NCBI GenBank assembly: GCA_016839995.1
Contig: JAEOTD010000097.1
Span: 1 to 17,868, forward strand
Direction of reading: 5' to 3'
DNA from: Candidatus Hermodarchaeota archaeon
GTDB lineage: Archaea > Asgardarchaeota > Hermodarchaeia > Hermodarchaeales > Hermodarchaeaceae
Length of the DNA: 17,868 bases
Position 1 is the stretch's first letter, and every line of letters begins with the position of its first letter. Shown here one piece after another: positions 6,938 through 14,778 of the stretch. The notes beneath the pieces were generated by a model that was given only the letters and a program-made list of their open reading frames with translations, had not been told where the DNA came from and did not search any database. The position numbers and the translations under genes are program-made.

Positions 6938-8692
6938 ATGGGTTTAACTAGCGACGTCTCGGTCTTGATTGGCGGTGAAGCTGGAGCAGGTATCTCTGCT
7001 GCTGGAGTATCATTGAGTAAAGTCTTCATGCGCGGTGGTCTCCATGTTTTCGGCACCGTTGATTATCCCTCTCTCATTCGGGGCGGCCATAACTTCTATA
7101 TGATTCGCGCATCCAAAGATCCCGTCTACACCCAGTGGGATAGCCATGATCTCATTGTCGCTTTAGATGAAAATACGGTTCACCGTCATATCAAAGCACT
7201 CAAACCTGAGGGAGGTATTATCTATGACGGAGAGGAAATTCCAACAGATAACCTCGACATTCCAAAGGAGATGAAGAATCTCTTTGCAGTTCCACTGAAG
7301 TCTATTGTGAAAGAAGTGCAAGGTCGGCCTGTTGTCCGTAACACGGTTGCCCTTGGAGCCGCAATAGGTGTTCTGGGCTACAATATCGAAATTTTTGAGC
7401 AAATTCTCCGAGAGTTGTTCACTCGAAAAGGCGAAAAAGTTGTGGCAATGAACGTGAATGCTGCCCGTGCAGGTTATAATTATGCAACGGAGCACTATGC
7501 CAACTCACTATTATTCCAAGTAGAACTGGTAAAAGCGACTCATAAGGATCGGATTTTTCTCACCGGTAATGAGGCTGTAGCTTTGGGTGCGGTTGCAGCA
7601 GGGTGTAAATTCTATTCAGCTTATCCAATGACCCCAGCTTCCGGGGTCCTTCATTTTCTTGTTGCCCTATCAGAGCAGACCAATATGGTGACGTTTCAAG
7701 CAGAAAGTGAGATTGCTGCCATCAACATGGCCATCGGAGCATCCTATGCAGGTGTCCGTGTCATGACCGGCACATCAGGCGGTGGATTCTGCTTAATGAC
7801 TGAGGCCCTTAGTCTTGCAGGTATGGTCGAAACCCCTCTGGTCATCATGTTGGGTCAACGGACAGGACCGAGTACGGGCTTACCAACGTATACGGCACAA
7901 AGTGATTTGCGGTTTGCAGTACACGCAGCTCATGGTGAATTTCCACGAGTAGTGATTGCCCCTGGCGATGTCACAGAATGTTTTCAATTCACAATTGATG
8001 CCTTCAATCTTGCTGATGAATTTCAGATTCCTGTCATTTTACTCACCGATAAGCACCTCCTCGAAAGTTACACCGCCATCCCACCCTTCACGATTAGCGA
8101 TATTACGATTAATCGTGGCAAACTGCTGCCTTTGGCACCATATTCTGGAAAACAGCCCTACCAACGTCACAAACTTACCCCTGATGGAATTTCCCCACGC
8201 TTAATCCCCGGTACACCAAATGCCTTAATCCACTCGGACTCCGCCGTACACAAAGAAAGCGGGTTTCAAGGGGACGATTGCGCCATTGCATCAAAAATGG
8301 CTGACAAACGCTATAAGAAACTTCCAAACCTCTTGAAACGACTCGAAAAGGTTCCACGCATTAAACTCCATGGTCCAAAAAAGGCGGATGTAACCATTGT
8401 GGGTTGGGGGTCAACTAAAGGTGTCGCCCTCGAAGTAATGCGGTTACTTGAAAAAGACAACGTCAAAGCGAACTTCCTGCAAGTCATCTATCTCACACCC
8501 TTTCCAACCGAAGAGGTGAAAGTAGCACTAAAAGACCAAAACCCCATTCTTGTGGAGGGGAATCAAACCGCACAACTTGGCGGACTCATCAGGGAACATA
8601 CTGGCATTGAGATTACCAAGAAGGTTCTCCGCTTTGATGGGAGACCATTCAATCCCCTTCAACTCACGCGACGCATTAAGGAGGAATTATGA
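6938..8692 (+). CDS. 2-oxoacid:ferredoxin oxidoreductase, alpha subunit (gamma-alpha fusion)
   Basis: A 584-residue fused subunit. Residues about 1-195 are the gamma domain (IGGEAGAGISAAG, then SLIRGGHNFYMIR). Residues about 205-400 are the alpha pyrimidine-binding domain with the YPMTPAS motif (229-235, the family YPITP) and the AESEIAAINMAIGASYAG stretch. Residues about 480-584 are the transketolase-C-like domain. With the beta subunit it oxidatively decarboxylates a 2-oxoacid to acyl-CoA, reducing ferredoxin, or runs in reverse as a carboxylating synthase. Two-subunit enzymes of this form include archaeal 2-oxoglutarate and broad 2-oxoacid enzymes, so the substrate is not fixed by sequence. 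The ATG at 6938 follows GGAGTG with a 7-nt spacer of A residues. Its stop overlaps the beta-subunit start (ATGA), implying translational coupling. Confidence 0.9.
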   Translation: MGLTSDVSVLIGGEAGAGISAAGVSLSKVFMRGGLHVFGTVDYPSLIRGGHNFYMIRASKDPVYTQWDSHDLIVALDENTVHRHIKALKPEGGIIYDGEEIPTDNLDIPKEMKNLFAVPLKSIVKEVQGRPVVRNTVALGAAIGVLGYNIEIFEQILRELFTRKGEKVVAMNVNAARAGYNYATEHYANSLLFQVELVKATHKDRIFLTGNEAVALGAVAAGCKFYSAYPMTPASGVLHFLVALSEQTNMVTFQAESEIAAINMAIGASYAGVRVMTGTSGGGFCLMTEALSLAGMVETPLVIMLGQRTGPSTGLPTYTAQSDLRFAVHAAHGEFPRVVIAPGDVTECFQFTIDAFNLADEFQIPVILLTDKHLLESYTAIPPFTISDITINRGKLLPLAPYSGKQPYQRHKLTPDGISPRLIPGTPNALIHSDSAVHKESGFQGDDCAIASKMADKRYKKLPNLLKRLEKVPRIKLHGPKKADVTIVGWGSTKGVALEVMRLLEKDNVKANFLQVIYLTPFPTEEVKVALKDQNPILVEGNQTAQLGGLIREHTGIEITKKVLRFDGRPFNPLQLTRRIKEEL

Positions 8693-9555
8693 TGGAACTA
8701 CCTACACGAAGCAATGTAAAGACCAATGAAACCAACACTTGGTGCCCCGGATGCGGCAACTTCGGTGTCTTACGCGCCTTACAAAGCGCCCTTGTAGACT
8801 TGAAAATCCCCCGGGAACAGGTCGTGCTTGTAACCGGGATCGGTTGCCACGGCAAAATATTCAACTATCTCAACGTCAACGGGTTCCACGGTATTCATGG
8901 ACGGGTTCTTCCTGTAATGACCGGAATCAAACTGGCAAATCAGGATCTCACTGTCATCGGGCATGCTGGTGATGGGGACCAATATGATGAAGGGATTGGA
9001 CACTTCCCACACGCTGCACGACGGAATGTAGATGTCAAACTATTCACTCATGACAACAAAGTGTACGGGCTCACCACCGGACAAACCGCACCCACCAGCA
9101 TCAAAGGATATGTCAGCAAAACCACACCGCTAGGAGCTTTTCCCCCAAGGCTTGAACCCTTAAAGATTGCGTTAGCAAGTAATGCTTCCTTTGTTGCCCG
9201 CGGATGGGTTGGCGATGTTGACCATCTCAAGGAACTCATGAAGGCAGCCATCCAACATCGGGGCTTCGCCCTCATCGATATGCTCCAAGTCTGCTTTACA
9301 TTCAACCGAGTGCAAAACTACCAGTTCTACCGAGACCGAGTCTATAAGCTTGAAGCAGAAGGTCATGATACCTCAGATTACTACGCTGCAATTCAACGAG
9401 CCGATGAATGGGGTGAAAAGATCCCAATTGGAATCTTCTACAAAGAAGACCGCCCAATCTATCGGAGTTCTCTCCCGCAAATCGAAAAAACACCTTTAGT
9501 CAAGCAATCTCTCAAAGTAGAGAAGTTTTCTGAACTACTTCAGGAGCTCATGTAA
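8689..9555 (+). CDS. 2-oxoacid:ferredoxin oxidoreductase, beta subunit
   Basis: A 288-residue thiamine-diphosphate-binding subunit. WCPGCGN (C19, C22), GIGC (C53) and QVC near residue 206 give the four cysteines expected for the [4Fe-4S] cluster next to the thiamine site. GDGD (94-97), followed by DNKVYGLTTGQ (N123), is the thiamine diphosphate/Mg-binding motif. It forms the catalytic complex with the gene immediately upstream and acts in the cytosol. AAGGAGG (8678-8684) lies 4 nt before ATG 8689 and 7 nt before ATG 8692. Either may be used, a difference of one Met. No separate ferredoxin-like delta subunit gene is adjacent, consistent with a two-subunit enzyme using external ferredoxin. Confidence 0.9.
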   Translation: MMELPTRSNVKTNETNTWCPGCGNFGVLRALQSALVDLKIPREQVVLVTGIGCHGKIFNYLNVNGFHGIHGRVLPVMTGIKLANQDLTVIGHAGDGDQYDEGIGHFPHAARRNVDVKLFTHDNKVYGLTTGQTAPTSIKGYVSKTTPLGAFPPRLEPLKIALASNASFVARGWVGDVDHLKELMKAAIQHRGFALIDMLQVCFTFNRVQNYQFYRDRVYKLEAEGHDTSDYYAAIQRADEWGEKIPIGIFYKEDRPIYRSSLPQIEKTPLVKQSLKVEKFSELLQELM

Positions 9556-9560
9556 ACATA

Positions 9561-9578
9561 GTTTTTTTTAAAAAAAAA
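9561..9578. terminator. Bidirectional T/A-tract terminator between convergent genes
   Basis: The top strand has eight T (9562-9569) followed directly by nine A (9570-9578). Each of the two convergent transcripts, the oxidoreductase from the left and the thiolase operon from the right, therefore ends in a U-tract. Archaeal termination commonly relies on such oligo-U stretches without a strong hairpin. The tract begins 6 bp after the beta-subunit stop at 9555. Confidence 0.6.
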
Positions 9579-9610
9579 GAAAGAGAGAAAGGGAGCCCGC
9601 TAGCAGAAAG

Positions 9611-10048
9611 CTAGGCAGGCTTGATGAAGTAGGCTAGGTTCCCGTTTTCTAGCTCTTGGGGCGCGACTTTGACTTTCATCCCAACTTTGGGTTTACTTGT
9701 CAACCCCTTCATGTGTGCAGCGAGACGAAGTTCATCTTCGAACTCAATCACACCCAACACATATGGAACGTTCGTTTGTTTCGCGATTCCTTCTGGGGCA
9801 AAATGGACAATTGACCAAGTGTATAAAGTGCCCTCGGGATTGATTTCAAACCATTCTAGGTCGGTTCCGCCACATGGGCAAGTGAATCGAGGTGGCATGA
9901 ATTTTTTCCCACACTTCTTACATTTGGTTGCCAAGAATTTACCTTCCTCGAGCCCAGTGATGAATTTTCGGAAATCTGCTGTCATACGTTGTCGGTTTTT
10001 CACATCTGATGAAAGTTCAACTACAAAACCCATTTCATGTTCACTCAT
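9611..10048 (-). CDS. DUF35 OB-fold/rubredoxin-like zinc-ribbon protein (thiolase partner)
   Basis: A 145-residue protein with an N-terminal helix (about 22-40). A rubredoxin-like zinc ribbon follows, CKKC-x10-CPC (C43, C46, C57, C59), flanked by the typical MPPR. An OB-fold domain spans about 65-145. DUF35 proteins bind archaeal thiolases (and HMG-CoA synthase), act as scaffolds and help bind CoA. Its position directly after the thiolase gene, 10 bp apart, fits that role. The start is set at ATG 10048, which has GAGGTGA with a 5-nt spacer. The earlier in-frame GTG at 10057 is part of that ribosome binding site. The second knuckle is CxC rather than the usual CxxC. It probably has no catalytic activity by itself. 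Confidence 0.85.
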   Translation of the reverse strand: MSEHEMGFVVELSSDVKNRQRMTADFRKFITGLEEGKFLATKCKKCGKKFMPPRFTCPCGGTDLEWFEINPEGTLYTWSIVHFAPEGIAKQTNVPYVLGVIEFEDELRLAAHMKGLTSKPKVGMKVKVAPQELENGNLAYFIKPA

Positions 10049-10058
10049 GTTAATCACC

Positions 10059-11270
10059 TCAAGGTTCCAGGATAAAGACGTTCACGAACTGCCCATGTTG
10101 ACCCACATTGTGGGTGAGGGCGACTTCGACATCTGGGACTTGGCGGGGTTTCTCAACTGTGCCATAGACTTGTTTGTAGGCGTCGACGACTTGCCCGATA
10201 CCTGTTGCCCCGAGTGGGTGACCTTTGGATTTGAGTCCCCCATCTACGTTGGTTGGGACGCCAGGTCCGTCGATGTAGGCGCCGCGTTCTGCGGACCATT
10301 CGCCACCTTTTCCACGTTCACAGAAACCAAGGTCTTCATAGGCCATGATTTCGGCGATGCTGAAGCAGTCATGAACATAGGCAACATCGATGTCCTTTGC
10401 AGTCTTGCCGCTCTGTTTGTAGGCCATCTGACCTGCTCGAACATTACCTTCGATGTTGGTTAGGTTCGGACGATCCGTTACCCGGAAGGTGTCGGAGGAG
10501 GTGCCGATGCCTGTAAGCCAGAGGGGTTCACTGGACATCTCCTTGGCCTTTTCTTCGCTGGCCATGATGACGGTCGCAGAACCGTCGCTGATCAGGCAAC
10601 AGTCATACAATCGCAACGGTTCAGCAATGGGAATCGAACCGGTTGCATCTTCAATGGTAATTTGCCGACGTAGTTGGGCGTTCTTGTTATAGTAACCATA
10701 GTGATGACTTTTCACAGGTACTGATGACAGCTGCTCACGGGTAAGTCCATCTACTGACATTTTACGAGCTGCATACAGCGAATAAAACGTGGGAAAACTA
10801 ATTCCGTAGATGTACTCCCATCGATGGTCACCTGCAACAGACATCAACTCAGTTGCATACGAACTACTCAACCAGGTCATGGTTTCAACGCCGATGGCTG
10901 CTATGACATCGAATTGCCCGGATGCAATTTGTGCCCAGGCGGTTCGGATGGCGGTGGAGCCGGTAGCGCATGCTGTTTCAACGCGCATAGTGGGTTTGCC
11001 GATGATGCCGACTTCGTCTGCAACGAGAGCAGCGCCAGCACCTTGACCAGCAAAAGCTTCGGCGGCGATACCTACGACACTACCTTCAACATCATCGTTG
11101 GTGATGCCGGCGTGTTCGAGTGCGGGGAAGTAGGATTCGTGGGCGAGTTCCCGGAGTGTAACTGCGGGGTAGGTTGCCTTCTCGCCTTCGATGTCTTCCT
11201 GGATGACTTTGCCGCGTTTGCCGTATTTACTGTGGCCAATGCCCACAATAGCGACTTTTGGAATTGCCAC
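10059..11270 (-). CDS. SCP-x/archaeal-type thiolase (acetyl-CoA acetyltransferase-like)
   Basis: A 403-residue thiolase-fold enzyme. The acyl-carrying nucleophile is C101 in ETACATGSTA. The catalytic His lies in GGLKSKGHPLGATG, and the C-terminal loop is THNVGQHGQF. The last motif lacks the second cysteine of classical biosynthetic thiolases, as in SCP-x and archaeal enzymes that use the HN motif. It would condense two acetyl-CoA to acetoacetyl-CoA, or cleave 3-ketoacyl-CoA in reverse. The start is the GTG at 11270, directly after an in-frame stop and with GGTGA 7 nt upstream. It is followed by the DUF35 gene and preceded on the same strand by enoyl-CoA hydratase and 3-hydroxyacyl-CoA dehydrogenase genes, so a role in short-chain acyl-CoA interconversion is likely. 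No HMG-CoA synthase gene is adjacent, which argues against a mevalonate-only role. Confidence 0.85.
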   Translation of the reverse strand: MAIPKVAIVGIGHSKYGKRGKVIQEDIEGEKATYPAVTLRELAHESYFPALEHAGITNDDVEGSVVGIAAEAFAGQGAGAALVADEVGIIGKPTMRVETACATGSTAIRTAWAQIASGQFDVIAAIGVETMTWLSSSYATELMSVAGDHRWEYIYGISFPTFYSLYAARKMSVDGLTREQLSSVPVKSHHYGYYNKNAQLRRQITIEDATGSIPIAEPLRLYDCCLISDGSATVIMASEEKAKEMSSEPLWLTGIGTSSDTFRVTDRPNLTNIEGNVRAGQMAYKQSGKTAKDIDVAYVHDCFSIAEIMAYEDLGFCERGKGGEWSAERGAYIDGPGVPTNVDGGLKSKGHPLGATGIGQVVDAYKQVYGTVEKPRQVPDVEVALTHNVGQHGQFVNVFILEP

Positions 11271-11381
11271 TTATTTTTCACCTATTTGGGGTTCTAAATT
11301 TGTTGTTTCTATAGCGTGTTTCGCTAATAGAATCTTTTCTTTTGTCCTAGAATTTGGACGGAATGGGTTGATATGCTGGGT

Positions 11382-12194
11382 CTATTTGCCCTTGAATTTG
11401 GGCTTGGATTTGGAAAAGACTGCAGCAATACCAGTTGAAAGGTCTTCGGTGTCAAAGGTTGCAAGTAAGCCGTCGAGTTCGGCTTCGTTGCCTTTTTCAA
11501 CGGGAACGTCAAAGGAATGGTTCATCGCTTCTTTTGCGAGTCTCAGAGCAATCGGTGCGTTATCAGCGATGGATTGAGCCATGAAGAGGGCTTCACCATG
11601 GAGTTCATCACTGGGTACGACTTTGTTGACCAGTCCGATTTCGAAGGCTTCATCGGCGAGGACATCACGTCCCGTGAGAATGATTTCCTTCGCTTTACCA
11701 ATTCCCACAATACGTGGAAGGCGTTGGGTTCCACCCCATCCGGGGATTAGACCGAGTTTAACTTCGGGGTTCCCAAATTTGGCTTCCTTTGAAGCGATGC
11801 GGAGATCGCAGGCCATGCTCATTTCCAATCCACCACCAAGCACGAGACCATGGAGTTCTGCAATGATTGGCTTCGGAAAGTTCTCAATTCGACGAAAGAG
11901 AGCTTGTCCTGATTCCATGAATTTCTTTGCCATTGGGCGATCTTGGGCCATTTGGGCTGCAGCCGTGAGATCAGCACCGACGGAGAAGGCTTTCTCGGAA
12001 GCGGAGCGAATGATAACAGCGCGGACGTTGTCGTCTTTTTCGATTACGTCCAGAACGTCATTCATTTCTTTGATGAGTTCGGGACCAATCGCGTTGAGTT
12101 TTCCAGGACGGTTGAGGGTGATGACGCCGATTTGTTCGGATTCGGCGAGGAAGTGACCTTCAACTGCATAGGCAATGGTTTCATAATCTGCCAT
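11382..12194 (-). CDS. enoyl-CoA hydratase/crotonase family protein
   Basis: A 270-residue crotonase-fold enzyme. The oxyanion-hole elements are AFSVGADL (69-76) and HGLVLGGGLEMSMACD (115-130). Both catalytic glutamates of true hydratases are present: E124 (in GGGLEM) and E144 (in NPEVKLGLIPGWGG). It should therefore hydrate crotonyl-CoA or related 2-enoyl-CoA to the 3-hydroxyacyl-CoA, or the reverse. The ATG at 12194 has AGGAGG 11 nt upstream, a slightly long spacer with no better start nearby. It sits 28 bp downstream of the 3-hydroxyacyl-CoA dehydrogenase gene, with which it shares consecutive reactions. A 111-bp gap containing a possible hairpin separates it from the thiolase gene. Confidence 0.9.
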   Translation of the reverse strand: MADYETIAYAVEGHFLAESEQIGVITLNRPGKLNAIGPELIKEMNDVLDVIEKDDNVRAVIIRSASEKAFSVGADLTAAAQMAQDRPMAKKFMESGQALFRRIENFPKPIIAELHGLVLGGGLEMSMACDLRIASKEAKFGNPEVKLGLIPGWGGTQRLPRIVGIGKAKEIILTGRDVLADEAFEIGLVNKVVPSDELHGEALFMAQSIADNAPIALRLAKEAMNHSFDVPVEKGNEAELDGLLATFDTEDLSTGIAAVFSKSKPKFKGK

Positions 12195-12222
12195 TTTCGT
12201 TTTTTCCTCCTATTCAGGGGTT

Positions 12223-13074
12223 TTACTTGTATTCGTAAAATCCTTTACCGGATTTCATACCGAGCTCGCCTTTATCCACTTTTTCCACGAGCAACTTTGG
12301 TGGGGCATAACATGCTCCGAAACCACGTTCGAGGGTTTCCGCTGTAGCGCGGGCAATATCGAGTCCTACGAAATCTGCGAGTTGGAGTGGTCCCGCCGGG
12401 AAGTTGGCTCCTAATGACATTGCGGTGTCAATATCTTCAGCTGAGGCAAGTCCTTCTTGGAGAATTTTCACAGCCTCAGTGAGAACAGGGATAAGGATTC
12501 GGTTGACGATGAATCCCGGTGAATCTTTGACTTTCACCGGTGTTTTGTCTAATTTCTTACTAAAGGCGATTGCCGTCTCAATGGTTTCATCAGACGACTT
12601 GTCACCTACAACAACCTCAACTAATTTCATGGCAGGCACAGGTGAAAAGAAATGTGTGCCAATGAATTTCTCTGGTCGTGATGTTACACTAGCCATTTCT
12701 GAGATACTTAGTGAAGAGGTGTTGGATGCAAGAATCGTGTCAGGTCGTGCAGCTGCATCGATCTTCTTGAAAAGTTCCTTTTTTACTTCCATGTTTTCAA
12801 AGATGGCTTCGACGACCATATCGACATCCTTCACGGCTTCAGCGACGTCTAGCACGGGTTTGATGCCATCGACGATGCTTTTAGCAGCTTTCAGGTCGAT
12901 TTTGCCTTTGTCAACGCCGGTCTTGACCATGGATTTGATTTTGTTCATACCGTTGGTGATGAATTCTTGTTTGATGTCATTGAGGTTGACTTCAATGCCG
13001 AATCGGGCGGCTTGGTAGGCAATACCTGTGCCCATTAGACCTGCGCCGATGACGGCGATGCGTTTGATTTCCAT
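12223..13074 (-). CDS. 3-hydroxyacyl-CoA (3-hydroxybutyryl-CoA) dehydrogenase
   Basis: A 283-residue NAD(P)-dependent dehydrogenase of the stand-alone HBD/PaaH type. The nucleotide-binding motif is GAGLMGTG (10-17). The catalytic set is S120 (NTSSLS), H141 (GTHFFSP), E153 (KLVEVV) and N191 (FIVNRIL). The 21-, 12- and 50-residue spacings match those of human HADH (Ser137, His158, Glu170, Asn208). An acidic D33 after strand 2 suggests NAD preference. It interconverts acetoacetyl-CoA and 3-hydroxybutyryl-CoA. The start is ATG 13074, which has GGTGA with a 5-nt spacer. The in-frame GTG at 13083 falls inside that ribosome binding site. It is the first gene of the hbd-crotonase-thiolase-DUF35 series. 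Confidence 0.9.
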   Translation of the reverse strand: MEIKRIAVIGAGLMGTGIAYQAARFGIEVNLNDIKQEFITNGMNKIKSMVKTGVDKGKIDLKAAKSIVDGIKPVLDVAEAVKDVDMVVEAIFENMEVKKELFKKIDAAARPDTILASNTSSLSISEMASVTSRPEKFIGTHFFSPVPAMKLVEVVVGDKSSDETIETAIAFSKKLDKTPVKVKDSPGFIVNRILIPVLTEAVKILQEGLASAEDIDTAMSLGANFPAGPLQLADFVGLDIARATAETLERGFGACYAPPKLLVEKVDKGELGMKSGKGFYEYK

Positions 13075-13209
13075 GTTGTTCACCTAAATGATGTGTGTCA
13101 GTGAAATGTGTTCAATTGGTTAAGCGGAGCTTGAATGTCCTATTAAAATTCAACTATAAGTCGAAAATCGATGGAATCTGACCTTTCGAAAAATGAGACT
13201 TGGGGGAAA

Positions 13210-14589
13210 CTAGAGCATTTCCCGAGTGCGGATTCGCCGAAGTTGTAGTTTGAGTCGAACGAACTTGCGGTCATATTCGGCTTCAGTGATATTTCCTGAA
13301 CTGAGTGCGGATTCAAGTTGTTGAAGCTCTTCTACCAGTTGTGCTTCGTTACTGGACATAATTCGTTCTAATGAGTCTGATGCTGAAGCGACGGGTTTTG
13401 AAGCTTCAACTGCAATCGGTGTAGGGGTCATGGGGAGCGCTTCTTCCTCTGGTTCATCTTGAGTTATTGGTTCGGGTGGCTTTTCAGGTGTTGGAGGCTG
13501 TGATGGTTCGAGTGTTGGTTCTTTTTTGACGTCTTGCCTTATTGGCGCTTTAGGTGCTTTTTTCCTTTTCAGGTCGGGTTGGGCTAGAAGGAATTCAAGC
13601 TCAGAGATAAGGGCAGGATTGAGCACGTATTTCTTAAGGGTTGTGACGCCAGCATTTTCCGGTTCCGTGATGTTGTGGCAAGAGTGGCAGACAAAGATCA
13701 TTTGGGGGTGTTTGAACGAGGAGTTACATTGAGGGCACTGGTATCCCCGAAAAATGCGAAATTCATGTTCGTCTTTGGTGCGGACGCCACAGCGGTTACA
13801 GTAGAGTGCTTGATCTTCGGTGATTTTGACACTGATTGTGCCACAAGAGAGATGCTCGAAAAGTTCTACGGGTTGAGCGGAGGTTTGACACCCTGGACAG
13901 AGGATATGGGGATGAAGATGGAGCGAGTTACACTTGGGACACGCCAGAGAACTATCTGTTGGTTCGGAGAGGAGGATGCCGTAATCAGCTAAACGTTCAA
14001 GAAGTTTCATAGACGCCTCGTCATCCAAACCGGTGATAGAGGAAGCTAGCGGATAGGAGTATCCAATCTGAGTGGTTGCGAGTTCAGGTATGAGTTCAGG
14101 TTGCTGCCGTGAAAGTAATGTGTGAACCAGGGTCCGTGCTGGCTCTTCAAGGAGAATTGCTAGTTCAGACAAATCAGAGGGAGCCTTGCGTGTAGAGAAC
14201 CGGTCGAGTTCAGTGGAGATCACTCCAAGAAGGTCCCTTCGAAATTCAATGGTGACGACCTTGAAGCCGTTTGGTTCACGGTGCATCTGTGCTAACACGG
14301 GGTCTACTTTCGTTTCGATGTTATCAAAAAATTGGTCATAGCGGGCGTCAGGATCTCGAGTGCCCACTGCGAGAACCTTCATCAAAACGCGACCTCGTCG
14401 AATGAGGAGCTTGAAGTTGCCCATAGCAATGGAGCTTAGCTTTCCACCAGAAGTTTCTTCAGCGAAGTCATGACTTGCAGCAATGAATCCTGAGAAGAGG
14501 TCGGGATTGAAGGAAAATCCCGGAACGGTGATATGAGAGAGGAGTAGTCCACTATTTGCATCGATGAGCCAGATACCATATAGGACCAT
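13210..14589 (-). CDS. Longin/roadblock-like domain + zinc-ribbon (TackOD1-like) + SHOCT-like protein
   Basis: A 459-residue multidomain protein of unknown function. Residues 1-130 look like a longin/roadblock-type alpha-beta domain (YGIWLIDANSGLLLSHITV, then an SGFIAASHDFAEE helix and KLSSIAMGNFKLLI strands). Residues about 135-210 are helical, winged-helix-like, ending LLERLADYGILL. Residues 217-304 hold repeated zinc ribbons: C217/C220/C231/C234, then H246/C249/C264/C267, then C285/C288/C301/C304. The central HLSCG resembles the Thaumarchaeal output domain 1 pattern. A Pro/Glu/Lys-rich, probably disordered linker (340-405) follows. A C-terminal helical pair (416-450, LQQLESALSSGNITEAEYDRK) resembles SHOCT. 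The ATG at 14589 has GAGGTG about 9 nt upstream. It may link GTPase or membrane-trafficking-like signalling to an output complex, which is inference. Domain names are by eye; the zinc pattern is certain. Confidence 0.7.
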   Translation of the reverse strand: MVLYGIWLIDANSGLLLSHITVPGFSFNPDLFSGFIAASHDFAEETSGGKLSSIAMGNFKLLIRRGRVLMKVLAVGTRDPDARYDQFFDNIETKVDPVLAQMHREPNGFKVVTIEFRRDLLGVISTELDRFSTRKAPSDLSELAILLEEPARTLVHTLLSRQQPELIPELATTQIGYSYPLASSITGLDDEASMKLLERLADYGILLSEPTDSSLACPKCNSLHLHPHILCPGCQTSAQPVELFEHLSCGTISVKITEDQALYCNRCGVRTKDEHEFRIFRGYQCPQCNSSFKHPQMIFVCHSCHNITEPENAGVTTLKKYVLNPALISELEFLLAQPDLKRKKAPKAPIRQDVKKEPTLEPSQPPTPEKPPEPITQDEPEEEALPMTPTPIAVEASKPVASASDSLERIMSSNEAQLVEELQQLESALSSGNITEAEYDRKFVRLKLQLRRIRTREML

Positions 14590-14743
14590 TGAGGCTCACA
14601 CCTCGCACTGGAAAGTACCCCTGGAATGTAGAGTATCTTTCAGTTCCCGCAGATATCCAAAGAGTGCATCAAGCCGCATTGATTGCAGTCCTTGGCAATT
14701 CAGCCTGTGCCGAATATCGCATTTAATATTGTTCCCTTCTGAG

Positions 14744-14760
14744 TTTTTTCTCTGAAAAAA
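14744..14760 (-). terminator. Candidate terminator after the DNA glycosylase gene
   Basis: TTTTTTC-tct-GAAAAAA is a 7-bp A/T-rich inverted repeat with a 3-nt loop. It starts about 18 bp beyond the glycosylase stop. On the minus strand it gives two oligo-U runs, which would suit archaeal termination. The hairpin itself is weak. Confidence 0.4.
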
Positions 14761-14778
14761 TGGAGTTTCGCGTAATCG

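Noticed and set aside
9600..9614. CTAGC-agaaa-GCTAG hairpin at the DUF35 stop codon
   Set aside because: A 5-bp stem that overlaps coding sequence; the adjacent T/A tract is sufficient to explain termination.
10055..10057. GTG as the DUF35 protein start
   Set aside because: The GTG lies within the GAGGTGA ribosome binding site of the ATG at 10048.
9669..10463. 264-codon plus-strand open frame opposite the thiolase/DUF35 genes
   Set aside because: It is antisense to two well-supported genes, spans their junction, is low-complexity and matches no family I know. Sense-strand codon bias explains it.
11581..13018. Plus-strand frames of 191 and 204 codons opposite crotonase and 3-hydroxyacyl-CoA dehydrogenase
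   Set aside because: They are Ser-rich shadow frames produced by sense-strand codon bias; the minus-strand genes have complete catalytic motifs.
13081..13083. GTG as the 3-hydroxyacyl-CoA dehydrogenase start
   Set aside because: It is part of the GGTGA ribosome binding site serving the ATG at 13074.
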